Part shown: in pieces, positions 16,723 to 24,796 of the stretch
How positions within the stretch are numbered: position 1 is the first letter of the stretch
Layout: every line of letters starts with the position of its first letter
Origin: CAIYPG01 sp903864555
Lineage (GTDB): Bacteria; Pseudomonadota; Gammaproteobacteria; Burkholderiales; SG8-39
Direction: 5' to 3'
Length of the DNA: 64,000 nucleotides
Assembly (NCBI GenBank): GCA_947474715.1
Contig: CANJJT010000004.1
Coordinates: 52,894 to 116,893, forward strand
Made by a program: the position numbers and the translations under genes
The notes under the pieces: model-generated
Databases searched by the model: none
Seen by the model: only the letters and a program-made list of their open reading frames with translations
What the model was told of the DNA's origin: nothing

Positions 16723-18234
16723 TCAGCCGCCTTCCGGGCGCAGGTGCGGGAACAGCAGCACGTCGCGGATGCTGGGCGAGTTGGTGAACAGCATCACCAG
16801 GCGGTCTATGCCTATACCTTCGCCTGCGGTGGGGGGCAGTCCGTGCTCGAGCGCCCGGATGTAGTCGGCATCGAAGTACATGGCTTCCTCGTCTCCAGCA
16901 TCCTTGGCTTTGGCCTGTTGCGCGAAACGGTCGGCCTGGTCCTCAGGATCATTCAGCTCCGAAAAACCATTGGCCATCTCGCGGCCGGTGATGAACAGCT
17001 CGAAGCGGTCAGTGATGTCCGGGTTCTGGTCATTGCGTCGCGCCAGGGGGGAAAGCTCGGCCGGATAATCGACGATGAAGGTCGGTTGTATCAGCTTTGC
17101 TTCGGCAGTTTCCTCGAACAGCATCAGTTGCAGTGCGCCAGTGCCGGGTTCGCCCTTCACGTGGGCCCCGAGGCGGGCCAGTTCGTTGATCAGGAAGGCC
17201 CGGTCCTGCAACTGCGCCATGGCGTATTCAGGGCAGTACTCCAGGATGGCTTGCGCCGGGCTCAGGCGCGCAAACGGCTTGCCGATGTCGATCAGGTGCT
17301 CGCCGTATTGCAGCTGGGTCGTGCCGAGGACGCTCTGCGCAACGGTGCGCAGCATCTCTTCGGTGAAGCTCATCAGGTGTCGATAGTCGCGATAAGCCTC
17401 GTAGAACTCGATCATGGTGAATTCGGGGTTGTGCCGGGTCGAGATGCCCTCGTTGCGGAAATTGCGGTTGATCTCGAAGACCTTCTCGAACCCGCCCACC
17501 ACCAGGCGCTTCAGGTACAGCTCCGGCGCGATGCGCAGGTACAGCTTCATGTCGAGCGCGTTGTGGTGCGTCTCGAAGGGCTTGGCGCTGGCGCCACCGG
17601 GAATCGGCTGCATCATCGGTGTTTCCACCTCGAGAAAGCCCTTGTTCACCATGAAGCCGCGGATCTCCTGGATGATGCGGCTGCGTGCCTGGAACACCCG
17701 GCGCGCGTCCTCGCTGGTGATGAGGTCCACATAGCGCTGCCGGTATCTGGCTTCCTGGTCGGTGAGCCCATGGAATTTTTCCGGCAGCGGGCGCAAGGCC
17801 TTGGTCAGCAGGCGCAGCGAACGAACCTGTATGGTCAGCTCGCCGGTACGTGTCCTGAACAACTCGCCTTCCACGCCGAGAATGTCACCGATGTCCCAGT
17901 GCTTGAAATCGGCATGCACCTCGGCGCCGGTGCCGTCATTGGTGACGTAGATCTGCATGCGCCCGCTCATGTCCTGCAAGGTGGCGAAACTTGCCTTGCC
18001 CATGACGCGCTTGAGGAGCATGCGGCCTGCAATGCGGGCGGTGACCGGTGCTGCCTCCAGTTCTTCCTTGCTCTTGCCTGCGTGCGCAACATGCAGGTCA
18101 CCGGCAAAGTGGGCGCGGTCGAAGTCATTGGGGAAGGCATTGCCCCTGCTGCGCAGCTCGGTCAGCTTCGCCCTTCGATCGGCGATGATCTGGTTCTCGT
18201 CGTGAAGCGGTTGAATTCCGGTGTCTTGCGCCAT
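16723..18234 (-). CDS. lysS: Lysyl-tRNA synthetase, class II
   Basis: 503 residues, normal length for LysS. An OB-fold anticodon-binding domain (ARIAGRMLLKRVMGKASFA, about residues 65-145) precedes the class II catalytic core with motif 2 (FRNEGISTRHNPEFTMIEFY) and motif 3 (GIGIDRLVMLFTN). It charges tRNA-Lys in the cytoplasm. It lies 16 bases downstream of prfB, the conserved prfB-lysS operon of proteobacteria. The long open frame on the opposite strand is a GC-rich shadow. Confidence 0.97.
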   Translation of the reverse strand: MAQDTGIQPLHDENQIIADRRAKLTELRSRGNAFPNDFDRAHFAGDLHVAHAGKSKEELEAAPVTARIAGRMLLKRVMGKASFATLQDMSGRMQIYVTNDGTGAEVHADFKHWDIGDILGVEGELFRTRTGELTIQVRSLRLLTKALRPLPEKFHGLTDQEARYRQRYVDLITSEDARRVFQARSRIIQEIRGFMVNKGFLEVETPMMQPIPGGASAKPFETHHNALDMKLYLRIAPELYLKRLVVGGFEKVFEINRNFRNEGISTRHNPEFTMIEFYEAYRDYRHLMSFTEEMLRTVAQSVLGTTQLQYGEHLIDIGKPFARLSPAQAILEYCPEYAMAQLQDRAFLINELARLGAHVKGEPGTGALQLMLFEETAEAKLIQPTFIVDYPAELSPLARRNDQNPDITDRFELFITGREMANGFSELNDPEDQADRFAQQAKAKDAGDEEAMYFDADYIRALEHGLPPTAGEGIGIDRLVMLFTNSPSIRDVLLFPHLRPEGG

Positions 18235-18250
18235 GAGTGCCGCTCCTGGA

Positions 18251-19355
18251 TTACACGCCCTGCTTCAAGCTGGCGTTGATGAATTCGTCGAGATTGCCGT
18301 CCAGCACGGATTGTGTGTTGCCGATCTCCACCCCGGTTCGCAGGTCCTTGATGCGGGACTGGTCCAGCACGTAGGAGCGGATCTGGTGGCCCCAGCCGAT
18401 GTCGGTCTTGGCATCTTCGGCAGCCTGCTTGGCTTCATTGCGCTTGCGCAGCTCGGCCTCGTACAGCTTGGACTTCAGCATGGACATGGCTTCGGCGCGG
18501 TTGCGGTGCTGGGATCGGTCGTTCTGGCACTGCACCACGATGTTGGTGGGCAGGTGGGTGATGCGCACTGCCGATTCGGTCTTGTTCACGTGCTGGCCGC
18601 CGGCACCCGAGGCGCGGTAGACATCGATGCGCAAATCCGCCGGGTTGATGTCGATATCGATGCCGTCATCCACCTCCGGGTAGACAAACACGCTGGCAAA
18701 CGATGTGTGGCGCCGTGCATTCGAGTCGAACGGTGACTTGCGCACCAGGCGATGAACGCCCACCTCGGTGCGCAGCTGGCCGTAGGCATAAGTGCCGGTC
18801 ACCTTGATGGTGGCGCTCTTGATGCCGGCAACCTCGCCATCGGACTCTTCGAGCACATCGACGTGAAAGCCCTTGCGCTCGCAATAGCGCAGGTACATGC
18901 GCAGCAGCATGCGCGCCCAGTCCTGGGCTTCCGTGCCGCCGGACCCGGCCTGCACGTCAATGAAGCAGTTGTTGGCGTCCAGCGGGTCGGAGAACATGCG
19001 CTGGAATTCCATGTCCTCCACCAGGCGCGTCGATCCGGTCAGGTCGACCTCGACTGCAATCAGGGTGTCGTCATCATTGTCGTCCCGGGCGAGCTCGAAC
19101 AACTCGCCCAGGTCACGCAGCTGCGTGGCCAGGGTCTCGAGGGTTCCGACAGTGACTTCAAGCTGTTTTTTTTCGCGTCCCAGTTCCTGGGCGCGCTTGG
19201 CGTCAGACCAGACGCCGGGATCTTCGAGCCGCGCGCTGACTTCGGTCAGGCGCTCTTTCTTGAGATCGAAGTCAAAGATACCTCCGGAGCTCGCCGGTCC
19301 TGCTGTTCAGGTCGGAGACCGTGTTGGCGATGGCGTTGATGCGTTCTGCTTCCAT
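18251..19355 (-). CDS. prfB: Peptide chain release factor 2 (programmed +1 frameshift)
   Basis: Translation starts at ATG 19355 (MEAERINAIANTVSDLNSRT), meets an in-frame TGA as codon 28 (19274-19272), and continues after a +1 shift as LDFDLKKERLTEVSARL through to 18251. RF2 features are all present: the SPF tripeptide (VRKSPFDSNARRHT) for UGA recognition and the GGQ loop (GAGGQHVNKTES) for peptidyl-tRNA hydrolysis. It terminates translation at UGA/UAA. The reading frame looks broken, but this is normal autoregulation, not a mutation. The operon continues into lysS. Confidence 0.97.
19271..19287 (-). promoter_or_regulatory. prfB programmed +1 frameshift site
   Basis: On the minus strand the sequence reads CCGGAGGTATCTTTGAC: an internal Shine-Dalgarno-like GGAGG three bases before CTT-TGA-C, as in E. 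coli prfB. Low RF2 makes the ribosome pause at TGA and slip +1 on CTT, giving full-length RF2. Confidence 0.95.
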
Positions 19356-19487
19356 TTGCCTTGTTCCAGTGGGGAGGAGCCGCGCGAAAGGCGACGATTA
19401 TACATGTGGGCAGCCCTCTGGCCGGCGGCGTTTGCGGTGGCGGCGCGGGTCGGATACCCTATCCGCTCCCAAGTCAGCAGTTCAATC

Positions 19488-19994
19488 GTGGCCATCAAAT
19501 TCTCCTCCCGCGTTCCCCCGGGCATATTCACACTCATGTTCCTGGTTTGCCTGGCCCTGCTCGGCTTTGCGCTCTACCTGCAGCATCTGGAGAACCTCGA
19601 TCCCTGTCCCTGGTGCATTGTCCAGCGCATCGGTTTCATGGTCGTCGGACTGGTCAGCCTTGTCGCCGCCCTGCATCGGCCGGGCCGGACGGGCACTACC
19701 CTGTACGGCGTGCTGGGAATGCTGGTTTCTGCGGGTGGCATCGCGGCGGCCGGTTACCACCTGCATATTCAGAGTGACCACAAACGTGCCCTGGAGTGCA
19801 TGGGTGGCTGGCTGGAACAATGGCTGGATGCCTCGAAGCTGGGCAAGATGGTGCCGCCGCTGCTGCAATACGAGGGAAGTTGCGTTCTGAAGCCGTGGGA
19901 CTTTCTGGGACTGTCCATTCCCGGCTGGTCACTCATCTGGTTTGCCATCCTGCTGACGGCGTTCGTCGGTGTGGTGATTGTGTCAAGGCGCTGA
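19488..19994 (+). CDS. dsbB: Disulfide bond formation protein B
   Basis: 168 residues from a GTG start, which gives the usual short cytoplasmic tail before the first membrane helix (FLVCLALLGFALYLQHL). Four transmembrane helices are visible. The quinone-linked pair is C-P-W-C in DPCPWCIVQRIGF. The second periplasmic pair is ECMGG and GSCVL in the loop between helices 3 and 4. It passes electrons from DsbA to quinone in the inner membrane. It is divergent from prfB. No Shine-Dalgarno is obvious, so an internal ATG (MFLVC) is a less likely start. Confidence 0.92.
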   Translation: MAIKFSSRVPPGIFTLMFLVCLALLGFALYLQHLENLDPCPWCIVQRIGFMVVGLVSLVAALHRPGRTGTTLYGVLGMLVSAGGIAAAGYHLHIQSDHKRALECMGGWLEQWLDASKLGKMVPPLLQYEGSCVLKPWDFLGLSIPGWSLIWFAILLTAFVGVVIVSRR

Positions 19995-20020
19995 CAGGTT
20001 CATTCAAGGGGAGACAGAAA

Positions 20021-20839
20021 ATGCAATTCACGGGGATGGCACGATGGATGTGTGTGGCGGCATTGGTTGCTGCTTCGGGGGCGGTGGCACAAACGCCCGG
20101 GTTCAAGCCGGAAGTGGGGCAGGCAGGCAAGGACGTGGTGTGGGTTCCGACTTCGGATATCCTGGTCAACAAGATGCTCGACATGGCCAAGGTGACGCCT
20201 GCCGACATCCTGATCGACCTGGGCTCGGGTGACGGGCGCACCGTCATTGCCGCGGCCAAACGTGGCGTCAAGTCGCATGGCATCGAGTACAACCCGGAGA
20301 TGGTCAAACTGTCCCAGGAAAATGCCGGCAAGGCCGGTGTGGTGGACAAGGCGAGCTTTGCCCGTGCCGACATCTTCCAGAGTGATTTCTCGCACGCCAC
20401 CGTCATTACCATGTTCCTGCTGCCGGAACTCAATCTGCGGCTGCGCCCGAAGATCCTCGACCTCAAGCCCGGTACGCGCATCGTTTCCAATTCATTCACC
20501 ATGGGTGACTGGGAAGACGACGACACCGCAACCGCCACCGAAAGCGGCGAGTGCAGCTACTGGTGCATCGCCCACCTGTGGATCGTGCCGGCCAAGGTCG
20601 AGGGCACCTGGCAGTTCGGCGGCGGCAAACTCACGTTGAAGCAGAAATACCAGATGATCAGCGGATCACTGGAGGCCGGCGGCCAGACCATCGCCATCGG
20701 CGGCAAGATGCGTGGTGACCAGATCAGTTTCAATGCTGGTGGGACTGAATACAGTGGCAAGGTCAACGGCAATGCCATCGAAGGCACGGTCAAGACGGCC
20801 AGCCAGAGCACGACCTGGTCGGCCAAGCGCGGGCGCTGA
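20021..20839 (+). CDS. Class I SAM-dependent methyltransferase with signal peptide
   Basis: 272 residues from the ATG after AAGGGGAG. A clear signal peptide (residues 1-24, ending ASGAVAQ) precedes a Rossmann-type methyltransferase core: ILIDLGSGDGRTVIAAAKRG is motif I and GIEYNPEMV is motif II, followed by an acidic ARADIFQSDF stretch. The C-terminal third (from about residue 190) is a beta-rich, Gly/Thr-rich domain. The gene follows dsbB by 26 bases. An exported SAM enzyme is odd because SAM is cytoplasmic. Substrate and true location are unknown. Confidence 0.85.
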   Translation: MQFTGMARWMCVAALVAASGAVAQTPGFKPEVGQAGKDVVWVPTSDILVNKMLDMAKVTPADILIDLGSGDGRTVIAAAKRGVKSHGIEYNPEMVKLSQENAGKAGVVDKASFARADIFQSDFSHATVITMFLLPELNLRLRPKILDLKPGTRIVSNSFTMGDWEDDDTATATESGECSYWCIAHLWIVPAKVEGTWQFGGGKLTLKQKYQMISGSLEAGGQTIAIGGKMRGDQISFNAGGTEYSGKVNGNAIEGTVKTASQSTTWSAKRGR

Positions 20840-20866
20840 TCCGCACCTCACCGGTCCTGCAGCCGG

Positions 20867-22618
20867 TCAGGGGGCCGGCTGCCAGTGCTCGATTACCAGT
20901 TGCACCATCTGGGCGCCGTTGAATTCGTTGATGGCGACCCGGTAGGCAGCGCGCACCCGTTCCGGTAGCACCTCGAGGGTGTTGAAGGCCATGGCCTCGA
21001 TGACACGCTCATTGCGTTTCAGGCGCAGCTTCATGTGGGCATCCCCGACAATGCGCTGGTTTACCACCGAAAAATCATCGCAGAACAGCGGCTGCGGGAA
21101 ACCCTGGCCCCAGATCTGGCTTTCCAGCAGGCGCACCGTTCCCAGTTCCAGATACCCCGGCTCCAGAGAGCCGTCCGTTTCCACGCGTCGTTCCAGCGCC
21201 TCCGGCGGGAGCATGTCGCGCACCGCTTGCTCGAAGGCCGGCACAAAGCGCGCATAGTCCCGTTCGAGGATGCTGACCCCGGCTGCGGCTGCGTGCCCGC
21301 CGAAGCGCAGCAACAGGCCTTCTTCGCGCTTGGCCACCAGGTCCAGGGCATCGCGCAGGTGCAGGCCCGGGATGGAGCGCCCGGATCCCTTCAGTTCCGC
21401 GCTGGCGCTGCCGCCATCGCCGGCACGGGCAAAGGCAATCGTCGGCCGGTGCCAGCGTTCCTTGACGCGACCGGCCAGAATGCCGACCACACCCTGATGC
21501 CAGCCCGGGTCGAACAGCGACAGCGAGGCGCTTTCGCCTATGTCCAGTTGTTCCAGCATGCGCTCGGCCTCCAGGCGCATGCCGCCTTCGATGCTGCGCC
21601 GCTCGCGATTCAGTTCATCCAGCGTGCGAGCCAGTTCCAGCGCCTTGCCCTGGTTCTCGGTGATCAGGCATTCGATGCCGAGGGACATGTCGGTCAGGCG
21701 TCCGGCGGCATTGATGCGCGGCCCGAGCAGGAAGCCCAGGTCGAAACAGGTGGCGCGCGACGCTTCGCGTCCGGCGACGGCGAACAGGGCCTTCAGGCCG
21801 GGCTGGGCACGACCTGCGCGCATGCGCTTCAAGCCCTGCGTCACCAGGATGCGGTTGTTACGGTCCAGCGACACCACGTCGGCCACCGTTCCGAGTGCCA
21901 CCAGGTCGAGTAGTTCCGCCAGGGCTGGTCCGCCTGCGCTGCCCTTGTCGCCATCAGTATTCCCGAACAGCCCGCGCCGGCGCATTTCCGCGCGCAGTGC
22001 CAGCATCACGTAGAACATCACGCCCACTCCCGCAATCGACTTGCTGGGAAAGGTGCAACCGGGCTGGTTGGGATTGACGATGGCCCTGGCTGCGGGCAGG
22101 GTCGGGCCGGGGAGGTGGTGATCAGTCACGATGACTTCGATGCCCAGCGCGTTGGCGGCGGCCACGCCATCGGTGCTGGCGATGCCGTTGTCGACGGTGA
22201 CGATGACCTGTGGTTTGAGCGTCGCTGCGAGCGCCACGATTTCCGGTGTCAGTCCGTAGCCATAGCGGAAGCGGTCCGGCACGATGTAGCGCACATCGGC
22301 GCTGCGGCCATCGCTGGTGCGCATGGCGCGCAGGGCACGCATGCCGACCGCGCAGGCAGTGGCACCGTCGCAGTCGTAGTCCGCGACGATGACGATGCGC
22401 TGGCGCGCTTCGATGGCATCGGCCAGGCGCGAGGCGGCGGCTTCCATGCCCAGCAGCAACGATGGTGGCAGCAGCCCCCCGAGGGCGTCATCGAGCTCGC
22501 TGCGCGCGGTGACGCCGCGCGCAGCAAACAGGCGGGCCAGCACCGGGTGCAGGCCCTCGCGTGCCAGCCGGTCTTCGCAACGCAGCGGCACCTTGCGGGT
22601 GGACAGGACCGGATTCAT
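20867..22618 (-). CDS. recJ: Single-stranded-DNA-specific exonuclease RecJ
   Basis: 583 residues, starting MNPVLSTRKVPLRCEDRLAR. This 5'-3' ssDNA exonuclease acts in recombination and mismatch/base-excision repair. DHH-family motifs are visible: IVIVADYDCDGATAC (motif I), VTVDNGIAS (II), VIVTDHHLPG (III) and IVNPNQPGCTF, followed by the DHHA1 domain (LRFGGHAAAAGVSI near residue 430) and a C-terminal OB domain. Its ATG overlaps the TGA of the upstream gene (ATGA), which implies translational coupling. Confidence 0.96.
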   Translation of the reverse strand: MNPVLSTRKVPLRCEDRLAREGLHPVLARLFAARGVTARSELDDALGGLLPPSLLLGMEAAASRLADAIEARQRIVIVADYDCDGATACAVGMRALRAMRTSDGRSADVRYIVPDRFRYGYGLTPEIVALAATLKPQVIVTVDNGIASTDGVAAANALGIEVIVTDHHLPGPTLPAARAIVNPNQPGCTFPSKSIAGVGVMFYVMLALRAEMRRRGLFGNTDGDKGSAGGPALAELLDLVALGTVADVVSLDRNNRILVTQGLKRMRAGRAQPGLKALFAVAGREASRATCFDLGFLLGPRINAAGRLTDMSLGIECLITENQGKALELARTLDELNRERRSIEGGMRLEAERMLEQLDIGESASLSLFDPGWHQGVVGILAGRVKERWHRPTIAFARAGDGGSASAELKGSGRSIPGLHLRDALDLVAKREEGLLLRFGGHAAAAGVSILERDYARFVPAFEQAVRDMLPPEALERRVETDGSLEPGYLELGTVRLLESQIWGQGFPQPLFCDDFSVVNQRIVGDAHMKLRLKRNERVIEAMAFNTLEVLPERVRAAYRVAINEFNGAQMVQLVIEHWQPAP

Positions 22619-23667
22619 GTGGATTGGCTTCCTGCATCGGAGCTTTGCGCGTGCCGTTGCAGCGGTTTTGCACGGCGCCAGAAGCGCTGCAGATCGATGC
22701 GTGTCGCTTCCACGGTGCTGCCCCAGCCGGGCGCGCAGGCATGCAGGCTCAGCATGCCCAGTTTGCCGGCGCGCAATGCGGCCAGCAGGGGCACGAACCA
22801 CGCCCGTTCGAGCCGGCCGGCTTCCTGCGACCACGCTGGGGCATCCGCGTAGGCCGCCAGGGGGCGCAGTGCATCGAGCACGATGAGCACCCGGCCGCTG
22901 AGTGGCAATGCCTGGTGATCCAGCCAGTTCGAGGCATCGGAGGGCAGCCCCGCAGCCCTGGCGTTGGTGGAAGCCGCGAGTCCGCGCGCCAGGGGATCAT
23001 CGGCCAGCACCAGGTCAAAGGGCATGCCTTCGGGCGTCTGGTGGGTGCCGGGGCCCCAGAACCACAGGCTGTTGACTGGCAACTTCCCCAGGGATTCACG
23101 GGCTTCGTTGACCGGATGCTCGTGGAGCGCCATCTGAACTTCATTCATCAGGGCCCGCCAGTGTGACGAGTCTTCGCCTTCGGGCATGCAGTCCTGGATC
23201 GAGCCGCCGCGCACTTCGGGCAGCGCATGCGTTTGCAGCGCGGGCGGGCTGCCCGTTCTCACGTACCAGCGATGCGGGTCGGCGGCGACCAGGGGCATCC
23301 TGTCGCCGAAATGGGCATTCAGATGTCCTGCAAGTGCCTCGGCTTCTGCCGGGTCCAGCGCACACAGGCTGCTGTCGGCCAGCATCATGGAGTCCATGCC
23401 GACCTTGAGGTGAACCGGGTCGGCGCGTAGCCAGGCATCGGGGCCTGGGGGCAAACCCTCCCCCAGCAGACTGAAGGTCGCCAAGCCTGCGTCGCCCGGT
23501 GAGTCCAGGCCATAACGGGTCTTCAACCAGCTTTCCATGGAAACGTCTGCCCGGTTGCGCCGACCACGCGCAAACAGCAGTTCGGCGCCGGGCAGGCGCA
23601 GTTCACCGGGCGGTGTGCTGGAAGTGAGCGGGCCCAGCAGATCCGGGACAAGCAGGTGAACGTGCAT
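22615..23667 (-). CDS. Conserved hypothetical protein upstream of recJ (COG4255-like)
   Basis: 350 residues with no signal peptide and no membrane segment. It resembles proteins found next to recJ in many betaproteobacteria and often labelled phosphoglycerate mutase-like or COG4255, without experimental support. Visible stretches are MHVHLLVPDLLGP at the start, DPVHLKVGMDSMML, DPHRWYVRTG, and VNSLWFWGPGTHQTP, the last being the most family-typical. No metal-binding set of an alkaline-phosphatase superfamily enzyme is obvious. Overlap with recJ by four bases suggests a shared role in DNA or nucleotide metabolism (inference). Confidence 0.75.
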   Translation of the reverse strand: MHVHLLVPDLLGPLTSSTPPGELRLPGAELLFARGRRNRADVSMESWLKTRYGLDSPGDAGLATFSLLGEGLPPGPDAWLRADPVHLKVGMDSMMLADSSLCALDPAEAEALAGHLNAHFGDRMPLVAADPHRWYVRTGSPPALQTHALPEVRGGSIQDCMPEGEDSSHWRALMNEVQMALHEHPVNEARESLGKLPVNSLWFWGPGTHQTPEGMPFDLVLADDPLARGLAASTNARAAGLPSDASNWLDHQALPLSGRVLIVLDALRPLAAYADAPAWSQEAGRLERAWFVPLLAALRAGKLGMLSLHACAPGWGSTVEATRIDLQRFWRRAKPLQRHAQSSDAGSQST

Positions 23668-23728
23668 AGGGGGCGCAGTCTAGCAGGCAGACAGCCTGCC
23701 GGCGGCCTATCTGCCGAACCGCGGGATT

Positions 23729-24652
23729 TCAGGGAAACAAGGTCTTCAGGGACTGGCGCAACACCTCTGCCGAATGCGCCAGCCCGGCGGATTCGGTGGC
23801 ATCCATGGGCGGCTGAAGCACCTGCTGTGCACCGTCCGCGCCGACGATGCAGGGCAGCGACAGCGCAATGTCCTGCAGGGAGGGATCGCCGAACTGGACT
23901 CTCGACACGGTCAGTATGCGCCGTTCATCCCTCAGCACCGACTGCAGCAGTGTGGCCGTCACCAGGCCGATGGCATGGTTGGTGGCGCCCTTGCGTCGGA
24001 TGATCTCGTAGGCCGCCCGGCGAACCTGGTCGGCCACCCGGGTCTCTACGGACCGGTCCCACCCGGGCCACTGGCGCAAGGGGAGGCCGCCGGCCTGCGC
24101 CGAGGACCACAGCGTAACCTCGGAGTCCCCATGTTCGCCCACCACCTGCGCATGGATGGATATCGGGTTCAGTTGCAGGTGGGCGCCCAGCACCTGGCGC
24201 AGCCGCGCCGTGTCCAGCATGGTTCCGGTGCCTATCACCCGCTCCGGTGGCAGACCCGAGTAGCGGGTAAAGGCACAGGTCAGGACATCCACCGGGTTGG
24301 TGACCATGATGACGATGCCGGCGTAGCCCCGCAGTGCCCCGGCCAGTTCCCGGGCGAGTGCGGCATTGTCACGCAGCAGTTCCAGGCGTGACTGGCCGGG
24401 GCCGCCATTGCGGCCGGCGGCAATGACGATGGCGTCGGTGTCCAGCATGTCCTCTACTCGTGCATTGCGCACGCTGGCGGCCGGATAGAAGGGCGAGCCG
24501 TGCTGCAAGTCCATGGCTTCGCCCTCGGCCAGCTCGGTCTTGTGATCTGCCAGCAGCAATTCATTGGTGATGCCCTTGTGCAGACAGGAGATGGCGACAC
24601 TGGAACCCACCCAGCCCGTGCCGATGATGCCGATGGACGTATGACGGGACAT
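23729..24652 (-). CDS. L-lactate/malate dehydrogenase family protein (lactate dehydrogenase-like)
   Basis: 307 residues with an NAD-binding GIIGTGWVGSSVA, IVMVTNPVDVLT, and the catalytic GEHGDSE His. The mobile loop reads AGRNGGPGQSRLELL, so the catalytic Arg (Arg109 equivalent) is in QSR, but the specificity position that is Gln in lactate dehydrogenase and Arg in malate dehydrogenase appears to be Gly. This could widen the pocket to larger 2-oxo acids. The gene is divergent from ccoI, and a perfect FNR box lies in between, so oxygen-limited control is likely. Confidence 0.85.
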   Translation of the reverse strand: MSRHTSIGIIGTGWVGSSVAISCLHKGITNELLLADHKTELAEGEAMDLQHGSPFYPAASVRNARVEDMLDTDAIVIAAGRNGGPGQSRLELLRDNAALARELAGALRGYAGIVIMVTNPVDVLTCAFTRYSGLPPERVIGTGTMLDTARLRQVLGAHLQLNPISIHAQVVGEHGDSEVTLWSSAQAGGLPLRQWPGWDRSVETRVADQVRRAAYEIIRRKGATNHAIGLVTATLLQSVLRDERRILTVSRVQFGDPSLQDIALSLPCIVGADGAQQVLQPPMDATESAGLAHSAEVLRQSLKTLFP

Positions 24653-24712
24653 GTCGGTAACTCCTTGGGTGAATGAAAAAAAGTGCGGCCGGGGTGACCC
24701 CGGGACCCGCGC

Positions 24713-24726
24713 TTGATGCAGATCAA
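24713..24726. promoter_or_regulatory. FNR/ANR box, perfect consensus, between ldh and ccoI
   Basis: TTGATGCAGATCAA matches the TTGAT-N4-ATCAA consensus exactly. Being symmetric and intergenic, it can serve ccoI (rightward), the lactate dehydrogenase (leftward), or both. Confidence 0.85.
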
Positions 24727-24796
24727 CAAGCGCAGGCCGCGAGTTGAAACAATGGTTTGCATTCCCGGAGCCCGATCAAAAGCACCGCAACAAACA

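Noticed and set aside
16744..18279. 511-residue open frame on the plus strand opposite lysS
   Set aside because: It is antisense to a clear lysS gene, has composition typical of GC-rich shadow frames and shows no motif.
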